From: Agrocybe praecox
Taxonomy: Eukaryota > Basidiomycota > Agaricomycetes > Agaricales > Agrocybaceae
Assembly: GCA_964017145.1 (NCBI GenBank)
Contig: OZ024841.1
Coordinates: 620,001-684,000, forward strand
Direction: 5' to 3'
DNA length: 64,000 nt
Part shown: positions 11,500 through 22,909 of the stretch, in pieces
How positions within the stretch are numbered: the stretch's first letter is position 1
Layout of the letters: each line of letters opens with the position of its first letter
Notes under the pieces: generated by a model
The model's input: only the letters and a program-made list of their open reading frames with translations
Told to the model about the DNA's origin: nothing
The model's database searches: none
Made by a program: the position numbers and the translations under genes

Positions 11500-13290
11500 G
11501 ACGTTATTTAACTGCTCCTCGTCGACTCCCTGCCACGTTCTGTCTAACGGCCACCAGTCGATTAGTTCGTCGTTGCCATTTTCGTCTCCTGAAATCTTCT
11601 ATCGCGTCAATGCGGTGTCCAAGACTTTTGACGAGTTTATTTGAGCTGAAAAATGACGGCTAGCTATGGAGAGGTGTTGCTGATGATGGGGGAAGTGATG
11701 GTGTTTGATGCAGGTCCATCACGTTCATCGAGGGCGATGTTGACCTTGCTGCTCGTCGTCCTTCGTACCCTCCTTTAATTCCACCACTGGTTCACCCGCA
11801 TTCGCATCCGTGTTTCCATCCACCACCTGCTCCGTTCGCTTCTCCAACTTCTTCGACACTCGGCCGCGCCTGGGCGTCCAAAGACTATTGCCCATCGTAT
11901 ATTGTCGTCGTACTTGAATAATCCCGAAGCCATGGATTCAACCACGCCGAAGTCGAGCTCATCAATACGCCCTTATTCGGCTCCTGGATCGCTTTCGAAT
12001 CCATTTGGACACCCTCTACTTCCTTCGAAGCTGGTGCATCAGCCGCACTAGATTCCGATCTTTCTACTGCATTAACCGCCTCAACGGCAGCGAGAACATC
12101 GTGATGTTCGTTCTCGATAGCCTCTGCTTTTTCCAACAAATCTCTTCCCTCATCACCTCGCACGGTTCCCACCACCTTCGAGCTTCCTGCACGACCGGCC
12201 GAATCTGATGGTCCCACTAAACCAGAAGTCCATCCAACCCCACCACGAAGACGAACCGTTGGTCCCAGTTTCGGAAGGTTTCGATGTGGCAGCCAAAGGT
12301 GCGGCAGTCGCTGTCGTTTGAGAAGGCGAGGGCAAAATAAAGTATACTACGGATGGCAAGGTTTTGTCTGCAATTAAAGATAATATATGTTATTGAGAGA
12401 GATTTCTAGTGAAACAAGAGGCTTACTTGGCTCTGCCCTCGATCCAACGAAGCCCACCCGCTCAGATAATCCTTCAGCGCTTCAGCGCTCAGCTCCTGCA
12501 GTTGTTGGGTGCGATTTGATATGAGTCGTGGCTTTATTCCCTGGTAACACAAACACCAGTAACGTATAAGCCACAACTCATTGGCAGAAATGAGCAAATA
12601 AAACTCGTACCTCGTCCCGATATCAACTGACCCTCCTCGCTCATGTTCGCAGCACTGGAAAATTCCTCTCTCTATGGTGCAGGTTCTAGTATCAAAGCTG
12701 CAAAAAAATTAAAGGACGACGTTAAGCACAAAATCTAACGAGGAACAAGGGCACCCACTTTCACCGCCCATTCTAACCAACAAACGTAAGGGACCTTCGT
12801 CCGTCCCAAAAGAGGTAAAGAGAGTGTAAACCTGCTCGACGATGGGTTCAGGTTCAGTGCTACAGAGCAGCCGAGAGGAGTGCTCGCCGGCGATGTTGAA
12901 CTGGCGGCGTATGCGGCAACGATGGACCAGAATCATCCATAGAGTTTATAGTACTCTCGTGGACGATTAGTTGGAATAGTCGGCATCTACTGCGGAATCC
13001 GGATGATGCTGCTTGCTGCGTGAGTGTCTCTTGTTGTGGCGTTCTCGTTTCGGTGGGAGATTGGGATAGGAATCGGATCGTGTATATTATCTATCTGTCA
13101 GCGTAAACCCTGTAAGGTCCGAAGGAGTGCCCGCGCTAGATAACGTAGAAATAGTTGCTGCAGTAGTTTCTGCACTTGAAAGGGGAGCCCCAAGTTCACG
13201 TTCAGGCCTCAGGCCTGAGGATGGACGAACCAGCCGCAACAGGGGCAGGACCTTTCAGCGGTAGGGTCAAATTTCATGCATCATGTCGGT
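11500..13290 (-). pseudogene. Ser/Thr-rich gene of unknown function, copy B
   Basis: This is the second copy of the family at 3960-6010. Recognisable minus-strand exons are MILVHRCRIRRQFNIAG with EPIVEQVYTLF (12936-12800), SSAANMSEEGQLISG (about 12700-12615) and EGLSERVGFVGS (about 12540-12425). A Ser-rich exon with SPSQTTATAAPLAATSKPS and AGSSKVVGTVRGDEG follows (about 12360-11885), then a tail with LVKSLGHRIDAIED (about 11660-11600). An in-frame stop interrupts the SSAANMS exon, and the Ser-rich exon changes frame near 12200, so the copy is broken. Confidence 0.4.
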
Positions 13291-13949
13291 TGGCGGTTGT
13301 ACGTTGTGAAACTTGTACTACGAATATATCATCGTGTCGTTGAGAAGCGTCGAGTTCTGTTCAGATAAACGTCGCGATGGTCGAACATAAATGAGACAAT
13401 AGAGGGAGCATCGTGCAAGGTCGCTTGCAACTTGCAACTTCAAGAGTCTGCGCCCTGATTCATAGACACCTTCACGTGAAACAACGTCATCGCCGGCCGG
13501 GACGCGTTCGTGCGAGGAATATTTTTATTCGCCATTACTCATTATTACTTATACTACGTCTTCATTTTCTCTCAAAACCCCTCGATGTTTTTTGAGCCGC
13601 ATCTCACTTAATGCAGCGCTGAAATATAACAGGAAACATAACCGCTGCCTGTTCACTTGTTCCAGGCTACAACGCTCCAACGTATTTTCTCGTCCCCTTC
13701 GACAAGCGCCAGATTTCTTCCAGAGCTATTATCATTCGATCGAGAAAAAATTAAATGCACTCTTAGACGGCTTGACATTTTAAGAACGAACGTGAGTGCT
13801 CAAGTCGTTTTATCAACCCTTTCTGCATCTCACCTCCACATCATTTTATAGCCAGTTTCATAGACCGAGTCGCAGACAACCCTACCGCGATAAGATCACA
13901 CGTGTACAACTTGAGTCGTGGAAGAGATGAATTAGGAGCATGTAAGAAG

Positions 13950-14235
13950 GAGTTAAGTAAGCTAATACAAGATGTCCGCTCGACATCGTCCAGATCCATA
14001 ACGTCTACGAACTCCCTCTCATCCAAATTAGCGCCCAGCACGCCTCTCACCGAGTTCAAAGCCGGGGGTGAAGTCCCTCTCTACCAAATCGAACACTTCT
14101 GGTACGAATTCCCTCTCCTCAGGCCTCTAGGTCGTTATCGACAAACTCCCGCTCCAACAAGTCATCCGCCAACTCCCTCTTCTTGCGACTCTCTCTTCTA
14201 GCGCCACGGAAGAGCATTCAAAGGAGTTGGCGAGA
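13950..14235 (-). pseudogene. Remnant of the secreted acidic protein gene, copy B
   Basis: Minus-strand peptides include ELADDLLEREFVDNDLEA, EREFVPEVFDLVERDF and LDEREFVDVMDLDDVE, corresponding to the C-terminal part of the copy-A gene at 6695-7292. The pieces fall in different frames, and the stop conserved in copies A and C is changed here (GAGTAG to GAGCGG). No signal peptide was located upstream. Copies B and C are close in sequence, so duplication was recent relative to copy A. Confidence 0.4.
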
Positions 14236-14239
14236 GTTG

Positions 14240-15350
14240 AGAACTGCTCCATTTCTGTTGGTCAGCCCCAAACTACAAACTGACAGGTTCGGATTACGCG
14301 TGGATAATTGTAGCATACCTGCATGTGCGTCCAGGTGTAGTAATCCATACATCATCCATGTGCGGGTGCCTTCGGTGACATACGATTTGCGTTGCTCCAG
14401 GTCCGAATATCGTGCAGTGTGTATCATTTATAGTTTTTCTCAAAAACACGTTTGAGCATTTGCCACACATTACCAGTGCCAAACGATAACGGAGGATATT
14501 TCTTCTCTTTTGTGGGTATGTGTTGCACCAACTTTGGGTTGCCCGATTGGTATGCGTTCGACCATCGACGTGGGCCCAAGTGCTGGTACAGTGAGTCAGT
14601 CGCTCAGTCCATTTTCTTCAACAAGTGTATACCGAATGATGCGAACGGTAAATCATATTCCGATTTCTGTGCATTCGGGCGGCTAATACTGGGACTACTA
14701 CAAGGCTCACTCAGCGTGCTGCCTGAGTGAATCACCTCGTGTTCTACTTCCTTTATTCAGGACGCACGAATTTACTTACCGAAATATCAGAGTTATTCTC
14801 CATCGTCGACAAGATCATTGTATTAGATGGAAAGTAAGTTCCAACAGGACACATATACATTCTGCTCATTCTGTATGATATCTATCATAAATCTTTTCGA
14901 AAGTTTAGGGGTGGAGGAGCTGATGGATGTATCGTTCAGCTGGCAAACATAAATAGGCGCTGCGTTTGGATGCAATTACAGCGAGAACGTTAAATGTAGA
15001 TCCATTACAACTGGGAGGAGAAAAAAAAGTCCTCATTTAATGCATTAATCTTGAGGATCAAGGTTGAACGTTGATGGGGCCAGTGAGGGAGGAGATAGAT
15101 ACAAACTCATGCAAGCTGTTCACCGTACTTGTCAATAAGACCTTGCTACTAGTCTCTACTTGGAGGACGTATTGTGTCACTTATAATGGCAGGATAAACG
15201 CCGCAGCTCCTGCATTATTCTATATGTCAACCCTCCTGCGCAAACACGGGGCCTGTGGGACGCCAATAAATGGTTACTCCGCATGCTCACTACCTGAATG
15301 GCAAATGCGGCCGTTGGACATTATATACACAGTTAATTCAGCGGCCTGAT
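14240..15350. other. Non-coding flank specific to copy B in part, then upstream region of the ABM-like gene
   Basis: About 14240-14780 has no counterpart at the matching place in copy C. From about 14790 on, the sequence matches 26230-26750. A 92-codon open frame at 14452-14730 has no recognisable feature. The stretch from about 15295 to the coding start is almost identical to 26690-26858. Confidence 0.4.
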
Positions 15351-15353
15351 GAG

Positions 15354-15360
15354 TATATAA
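15354..15360 (+). promoter_or_regulatory. TATA box of ABM-like gene 1
   Basis: TATATAA about 100 bp before the start codon at 15461. It is conserved in sequence and spacing upstream of the paralogue at 26859. Confidence 0.5.
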
Positions 15361-15460
15361 CACAGACAAGAATGTTCAACTGAAAACAACGTCCAATACC
15401 ATACACATTCAGCACTCACCTTTCTTCAAACCTCTCTCTCTCGATAGTTTAATCATCATC

Positions 15461-15964
15461 ATGCCTATCACTCAATTTGGTGCCTGCAAGGTCAAAGAAC
15501 ACCTTACCTTCCAATCAGAGGAGATTCAAACCTACCTGCGTCTTCTTTCTGCGCAACAGGAACCAGCATCCGGCCACCCTCTCATGATTTACACCGACGA
15601 TCGTGACCCGGCTCTCTTCTACTTGCTCTCCGGATGGGATAGCGCTGCCGCCCACAAGGACTGGGCTCTCAAAGAAGCCAACACATCGCTTCTCACCCGC
15701 GGGCTGGAATTGGTCAATGTCCAGCTAGGTGTCTCTATCGGCTTGGATATCTCGGATATTCCGGATGCCACTGGCACGCTATCATATACGAAGGTTGAGG
15801 GGAAACCATTGGAGGTTCAGAGCGCTCCTGGACAGTTGTGGGTCGGACATGGTCCTGATTTGGAGAATCCGGGATCAATTTACCAGTTTGCCGCCTTTGA
15901 TGAGCTCAAGAGGGTAGCCGCCATCCCTGACGAGTACGCTCTCATGGATCGTGTTCGCCTTTAA
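15461..15964 (+). CDS. ABM-like (dimeric alpha/beta barrel) protein, paralogue 1
   Basis: This is an intronless 167-aa protein starting MPITQFGACKV and ending MDRVRL. The segment FYLLSGWDSAAAHKDWAL, with a beta strand, a Trp, then a helix, resembles the antibiotic biosynthesis monooxygenase (ABM) fold seen in many small fungal proteins, and a second half could form another half-barrel. The start follows a conserved promoter with TATATAA at 15354. The protein is cytosolic by appearance, with no signal peptide or membrane segment. A paralogue at 26859 differs at six residues, all conservative or surface-like. Such proteins may act as small oxygenases or as structural barrels; the substrate cannot be inferred. 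The fold assignment is by pattern and could be wrong, but the open frame is certain. Confidence 0.85.
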   Translation: MPITQFGACKVKEHLTFQSEEIQTYLRLLSAQQEPASGHPLMIYTDDRDPALFYLLSGWDSAAAHKDWALKEANTSLLTRGLELVNVQLGVSIGLDISDIPDATGTLSYTKVEGKPLEVQSAPGQLWVGHGPDLENPGSIYQFAAFDELKRVAAIPDEYALMDRVRL

Positions 15965-16600
15965 GTGACATGGGACCAAAGGGTATGATTTTTCAACTAT
16001 GTCTCTTGTTTATAATATTGACATTGAGTTACTCTACTTAATAGGTAGCACGGATCCAGTACAGAGCATCAATAGTAATCCAGAAATAATATAAATACTA
16101 CTGCTTCTCTAATTGTCGTGTAATCTCAGGCAAGCTAAAATTTGGAAGAAAAAAAACAAGATCACCCTTCACAGGACTATCATGGCCAAACGATGCCGGC
16201 AACCGTGCAGATACCACACGGCCAGTGAGCAGACGTTGTGGAAAAATCACATACCTTAAAGTTTTACTGCGGCGTCGTTGACCCTCTACCTTTCTTCGCG
16301 GTCGTTCCAAGTCATGAATTCATGCCCCGCACCCCAAATTCATCACTCTGTGTCTGCTGCCGTGGCAGGTAGCTTGCATCGGGCGGAAAGGGGATGGTGG
16401 CAGAGGCCAATGAGAGTGGGATGACGAACATCACGTATTTGGACGCGACAGGCATTCCGCGACTGTCTCGGCGATCCCTGGAAGAGTCCAGTGAAATTAT
16501 TGGCTGGCGTTCCCAGCCATATCAACCTACAAAAAAACACTTTCGTTCGTACCAAAGCACTAATCGACGCACAAGGTACAGTTGGGATTAATCCAGCTTC
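15965..16600. other. 3' flank of ABM-like gene 1, degenerate relative of 27361-28070
   Basis: Short minus-strand frames here (peptides like IFPQRL, LPNFSLP) resemble 27622-27843 in the second copy, but frames are broken. No gene is proposed. Confidence 0.35.
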
Positions 16601-18253
16601 GGCTCAAGTTACCCATCCGGTGTGTTTCCCCTTTTTTTCATTTCTTTCATGTCGTTTACTCGCATTTCCTCTCCGTTCCAGATACGTTCCAGTTCCTTAT
16701 GTCCAATAACCACGTCAATAGTCTTCTGCTCAGTAAATTCCTTGCGCAAGTTGCTTTTTCTCATGTTTGGTACTTTATCTCTCCCTATTTACCCGGTGTT
16801 TGCAAGCTCCCCAGGTTACTCGTTCTCTTACTCGCTCCAGGCATGATAATGCGAACGGAAGAAAGCAACTTTGATACTTGGAGTAGCGCACTGAAAAGAC
16901 GGAGGAAGAAAAGGAACAGGAGTGGCGGTGCGATATATTGGGATGAAATGTATTGAGAGAGGAGCAGGAGGGAAGGTAAAGGAAGGAGAACATAGTCGAG
17001 TCTGTTTTTTTGCCTACAACAATTTGTGATATAATGATCACAGTATCCCAGTAGGATGAGACTCCTAGTGGGTATAGCTGTGGGTAGTAGGGACAAGATA
17101 CTGGTAACTATCTGTGTGTCCTTAGAGGTAATGGCAGGCTCTTCATCCGGCATTCCAAGTCCCATTCGCAGTACGCAAGTCGGTGTTGCGTTCGTCGTGC
17201 CCCTACATATTTGGCTACCCATTTTGACATTTAATTTTTAGATCCTTATACTCTGAATCGTCGTCATTTTGCTCATACATTCCTCTCAGGTGGTCCCCTT
17301 TATTCTCTTACTGACCCATTTATCCTCCTCCGGCTTCGGCCTATCTTCTCGTCCTATCGACCATCTGGCTTGATTTTGTCGTCTTCGTCTATGCAGGACA
17401 CCCCTTATTCGATCCTATTCCGTGTCACAATGACTCCCATCCTCTTTTGAATGCGGTGTACCTTTAATTGTCCGAGTCGCTGTTCGTTCAGCTCTCATTA
17501 TCCTCCTAATCCTTGACATCGACATCTCTCCTTCCAAGCATTATGATTTCCATTCCTTATCTACTTGCCTATCTTGTTACACTCCTGATGTCATATATAT
17601 CATATACCCAACCTTTCCTATTCATAAATACATCTCTGTTCGTCGGCATCGTCCTATTGATGCGCTCCTTTATCGTAGTAGCTTGAAGCTTCTGCATTAA
17701 GTAAAACCCACAGCTGTGCGTCTCACGTCATCCGCCTTGGCTCTCGTGGATTTCATCAGCAGAGTGTTAAGCGAGTGAAGCGAGTGAAGTGTAACTTGTA
17801 ATTAATCATGAGCTTATCTTATCTTGAAAATGTGCGAAGTTGAGAGAAAAATATATATCGTTCTGACTCTCTAGAATTAGGCTAGGAAAGTGTCATAGAT
17901 CATTGCTTGTCCCGAGTGAATCAGGCGTAGAGTAAATTTCTGCGATTGAACAAAGACGTCAGAAGCTCTGGCATATTGACCACCGGCATAGCGGCGCCCC
18001 CCTCCAAGAGGCGTGGGAACCGTCAAAGATGTGAACTTCGAGGTCGAATTTCGGCGTATCTGAGGAGGTTCATGATTTATAAAAAAAATTCCACGCTGTT
18101 AAGTGTATCTGGTACGTGGAAATGGTGCTTTTATTTTTTTAAACGTGGTGTAGCAGTTCGTGGACCCACCATCAAAAAAAGATCGAGCAATTTATGTGAT
18201 GCATGTTTGGCGCCCAAATAAATGGCAGATACCGCAGAAAATGCTACATTGAT
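16600..18253. other. Intergenic region, no gene recognised
   Basis: Mostly AT- and pyrimidine-rich DNA (for example 17230-17700). No conserved motif or splice structure was seen. It separates the ABM-like gene from the 3' end of the DUF2235-WD40 gene. Confidence 0.5.
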
Positions 18254-21200
18254 CTATAAATTCGAAAGTAAGATATAATCATTGATGTCCCATATTTGAA
18301 TTGTGCTGTCCAGAGATGCTGACGCCGCTCTCTTTCCATTTGGAGAGAATGAAACACTCTCTATATAATCTTTATGTTTTTCTAGTGGTAGACCAATCTG
18401 TTTTTGTCTCTCCACATCCCATATCCGAACGGTACCATCCTTCGATCCAGAAGCTAATAGTTTGCCATCTGGAGAGAAGGAGACAGACGTGACCCATGAT
18501 GTATGTCGTTTAAGCGGCTCTCCAACTTGCTGATGAGTTTCCACATCCCAAAAACGGATTGTCTTGTCGCCCGATCCCGAAACTATCTGCTTTCCGTTTG
18601 GAGAGAATGTCACAGAAAATACCCAGTCTTCATGTCCCTCCAGTGGCTCCCCAACCTGCTTCCATGCTGCAACATCCCAGATCCTCACTGTGCGATCATG
18701 CGAAGCAGAAACTACAAGAGTTCCATCTGGAGAATATGCAACAGATCGCACTCCGCCGTTATGACCAATCAATGGCTTTCCAATCTGCGTGCCTGTTTCT
18801 ACATCCCAGAGGCGAACTGATCCATAAGCACAGCCTGAAAGCACGCGCATTCCATCGGGAGAAAATGCGACACCATTGACAGAGCTGATATGCCCTTTCC
18901 AGGGCTCACCAACTTGCGTCCGAGTCTCCATGTCCCATAGTATTAGCGAGCCGTCATCAGATCCAGAGATGATGTGCTTTCCATTTGGTGAAATAGCAAT
19001 GGATTTGACACAATATTTATGGCCACGTAAAGGATCTCCACTCTGAGCACCTGTCTTTGTGTCCCAAATTCGGACGGTATTGTCAGCAGCCCCAGATACG
19101 AGCATGTCTCCAATCGGGCTAAATACAAAACAGCACGCGTAATAGTAACGGCCCTCAATGGTCAGTTGGCCTCATGAAAAATGGTATCAGTCTCTGTATG
19201 CTTCCCATCGGATCCGATATGGTAGACTTACAATGTGATGTATACTCCATGAGAAATTTGACGCTTGTTGCCTGTAAATCATTCCGTGCACAGACTTCCC
19301 AAAGTAGATTGCGGAGATTCGCCGATGAGTGAAGTTGGATATCTGATACATCCACCAACACTTCCATCATTAAGTGAATTATTTTGTACCGATAATCTGG
19401 AGTGACGGCTATATCTGCAATATGTTCTCTCTTCAATAGGTCTATTGCCACGTTGTAAATGACTTGTTTTCCGTATTCTGATCTATCATTAGCTTTAAAA
19501 TGGAGGCAGATATTAAAACTGAAAGCGTACTGTTGCATGAATATTGTCGCAGTGTTGTCAGTGAGCCCTGGTCCCCAGCCAAATGCCCCCTGAAACTCAT
19601 TTCCATGCAAGTAAAAAGCTCATCATGTAGCGTCCGTCCTCCCTCGGATGAAAGACACATTTCAGACATAATAGTCTGGACAAGTTCAATTTGATGCTGA
19701 GCGGAGAACGGCATACTAAGCAGTGCTCCGCTCTTCAATGCGTTCACTGCCACCTCATATATCGCGCTTTGTCCATCCTCTAAAATTAGAGGTTCAATCC
19801 TCTATGCTAGAATAGTAGAAAGTTTGATTAACTCACTCCAAGTTGCTATTCGCGCCAGATGCGCCATCGTTGACTTATTCTTCCTCACAACTAAATCGTG
19901 AAAATGGTGCTCGATGCTCCGGGATATTTCCTCACGTAGGTTCAGCCGAGTGATTATCTCCCCGAGAACGGGGTAGTGTGGACCTTCGAGGCGGATATTT
20001 CCGAGAACTCCTCTGTTCAATGCGTTCATGGCATTCTCGTATACTGCCTGCCTGCCTTCCGCTGCTCAGAGATTTATTAGTAATCAATACCACAGGGGAT
20101 CATAATCCGGGAACTTACTCCAAGTTGCAATCTGACGCAGAATATTTAACATGGTTTCCCGCTTTGTCTCTTCGCGGATGAGGATGCGTATAATATCCTC
20201 GATGTGCGTGTCAAGATCCATCTCCAGCCAGTGACTGAGCTGTTCCGATGTGTTAAGATTCTTCCAAAATGCGACATGATCGATCGTGGGATCCGAAAAA
20301 TGTGCTTTTGGTATATATGTTGTCCCGAGACCACCAGACAATACAAGTGAGCTGTGGATCTTTTGCCCGGGTTGAATGACCCGACCGGCGCCAAAATGAG
20401 GCCTGGAAATAGTTAGTGCGAGACTGAGATTGTCAAAAATAATAGTGCGTACATATACGTCTCATGATGACGTCCATTACTCCCTATGAATGTGAGCCGT
20501 TTGATCGGCATCCATTCCATTGGTTTCCAAGCCCCAGTCAGCGATTCCTTCACCTCGATTTGCTCGTTTGATGATAGTTCACGGGGGAAGGTCGATTTGA
20601 TGCGAAGCCCAAGCGCCACGGCTTCAAGCACCATCCATCGCAAAGGTGGTCTGCTACGGTCCATTCCCACATTTTGAACATTCCCGCCACCGCTGAGATG
20701 AAAGAGTGAGATTACTGTATGGCATGATAGAATGCGATACTCACATATCTGAATGGGTTCCAGCGAACCAAACTTCTAGAGTCTGAGGTTTGGTTCGTTT
20801 TGCCTCGGGATTGGGGAGCGTCAATGCTTCCGGTGCACGGAGAGGAACCAGATCTTCGGGTGAAGGTGGATTGGGAGGAGTATTATTGCAACGAAAAAGA
20901 AAGTAGTCTTTGAAAAGGAATGACAGAACCTGGACAGCATAGTATAGGCCAAGGAAAGTGCAGAGGTTTGTCAGCGAGCGGAGGAAGTCCTGATGCGCGA
21001 CGTCAAAAGGAAAGCCAAATAAGTTGTCGAACATCATGATGGAGAGGAATCCGATTGTATCTTGCATGTCCGTGGATAACCAACCAGGTCTAAGACGGAT
21101 GATAGGTGCAGACAAATCGATCCGTAGAGGCTCGGACGATCCACCGTAAGCGTATTCGGGGAGGAACTTTACCCTTCGCTCGTCAAGTGCCAAAGCGTGT

Positions 21201-22217
21201 CGAAAGTAACAAACATGCTTCATCCCGTCAATCGTGCCTGGAAGCATATGCTGTCCACGCATGATACCAATAGATGACACTGTGTCCCTATTAAATATAA
21301 GTGTGATGAACACAGAGTGTATCAATGGGAACGCACCATGCTCCAACAAAGTGTACCTTGACATCTTCGTGACAAAATGCGCTCTTGAAACGCGCTGCCA
21401 TTGTGACCTTCTGAGGTGCACCGGTCTGGTCTATCTTCGGAGTTGAAGCTACCTGATCCACTAATGCGTCGCCAGACTTTGGATCAGCATAAAGCTCGTA
21501 CGCACTGCAATTGCGTCAATTTAACTGAAGTTGCTCGGATGGATATACACGTACAACGGAATCTGCATTTCGTTTCCCTTGTGTATCAAGCCGACCTTCG
21601 CGAACAAAAGTGAAGAACGGGTTGGAAAGATGTATGAATAAAGACCTACTTTTTCAATCATTGCCGCCAGTACTCGAACCTGAAATGAACCACGAGAGAA
21701 CCCTAGTAATATGTATGTGTTAACATTGTAATGTGTGTGAGATATCTTTCACTTACCAAAGAGAAAGATACAATCCCCATCCTGATAATTATCAGACAAC
21801 CACCGATATGCACCCATTACCGTCCTTTCAAACTCCCTACGTACTAGTTAGTTATTATGCGCGGACAGATCAGTAATAAATTGGACCATACCATGCAATC
21901 GCCAAATCTATTTTATGATAGAGGACCTTCTTGAGGTAACTGAGCGATGTCCACGACGGCCGAGCGTAGGTCCCAATTCCACTGTTGTACCAGCACAATT
22001 GGTCGTCGGACGTTCGTTTCCCAACAAGATTATATGATTCGATGACGTTCGTGTTCTGGTTTTGCAATGTCAGTTGCATTGTTGGTACGCAGATATGACA
22101 TATACGTGCCCTCTCGCCAAACTGATTTCCAGTTCCGTCGAGGTCGACAATGAGATTTCTCCCCCCCGGCTTGTGTTGACAAGAACAGTGCACCTCGTTT
22201 GGCAGTACTTCACCCAT
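18254..22217 (-). CDS. DUF2235 hydrolase - helical repeat - WD40 fusion protein
   Basis: This is a multi-exon gene of roughly 1000 codons whose exons join in frame from the ATG at 22217 to the stop at 18254. The N-terminal DUF2235 domain (fungal relatives of Tle1-type phospholipases) shows NLIVDLDGTGNQFGE, the nucleophile motif GFSRG split by an intron near 21690, GAWDTVSSIG, KHVCYFRHALALDERRVKF and EVWFAGTHSD followed by GGGN. A hydrophobic stretch (about 20930-21000) could be membrane-associated. After ESLTGAWKPMEWMP come three helical repeats, marked by IATW then GRQAVYENAMNAL, GQSAIYEVAVNAL and GKQVIYNVAIDLL. The C-terminus has seven WD40 repeats (19130-18270), one full propeller. There is no NACHT or NB-ARC domain. 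Family knowledge suggests lipid or ester hydrolysis controlled by the repeats; the substrate is unknown. All introns are GT-AG except a possible GC-AG one at 22056-22109. Confidence 0.9.
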
Positions 22218-22900
22218 GAGTGGATGCGAAAGAAGGGGTGAAAGAAGCTCAGGTTTGGTACTAGTACTCGGGAGCCGTCGATATCATTTAAAGGCCCTTC
22301 ACAACCACCGTCCATGGGGGGCCTGTGAGATGCAGTACTTGTTCTCTTGTAACGCATCACGGAACAATCTTTGGAAATGAATTGTTTTGCTTTGCTTTCT
22401 GTCAGAATAGAAATGTGCGCAGGGGTCATAATTCATTACGTGTGGGAATGGTTTCAAGTTCTGGAGCTCTGAACATAAGCGATCGAGGATTTGACAAGGA
22501 GATGACCATAGTAAGCACAATGGTTCTTCGGCTACGTCATTACTAAAATAGAGGTGTCAATGAACGTGACGTATAGAGTACAAAGAGAGAAATGAAGCAC
22601 AGAGCCATTATCCATAGTTTTACGTGGTCGATTCGCATGCAAGTTGTGTGTATTATGCCGGGGGAATACAACAAATACGTGTGATGGCGACGCGCGCGTT
22701 GCACCAAATCTATAAAAATAGGAAAAGTCTTAGAGCCGGCCATTTCAACTTTATCTGGGGGGTCCAAATTAATACGAGGCCATGAATCCCATTGAAAATA
22801 TCTAAATAGTTGACAAAATATCAAAAAACAAGAGAAAATTCCAAGAAAATTCGAACGATGCGAGGAAACACCCCATATCACAAGTAATAAAAACATAAAG
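22218..22900. other. Upstream region of the DUF2235-WD40 gene
   Basis: This AT-rich stretch holds minus-strand open frames of 73 and 117 codons without recognisable features. They probably include the promoter and 5' leader of the gene starting at 22217. A small upstream exon cannot be excluded. Confidence 0.35.
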
Positions 22901-22909
22901 ACGGAACGA

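Noticed and set aside
18503..18879. Plus-strand frames of about 105 codons
   Set aside because: They are shadows of the WD40 repeats encoded on the minus strand.
22543..22896. 117-codon minus frame upstream of the DUF2235-WD40 gene
   Set aside because: AT-rich, no recognisable feature, and no splice join that would add it to the gene.
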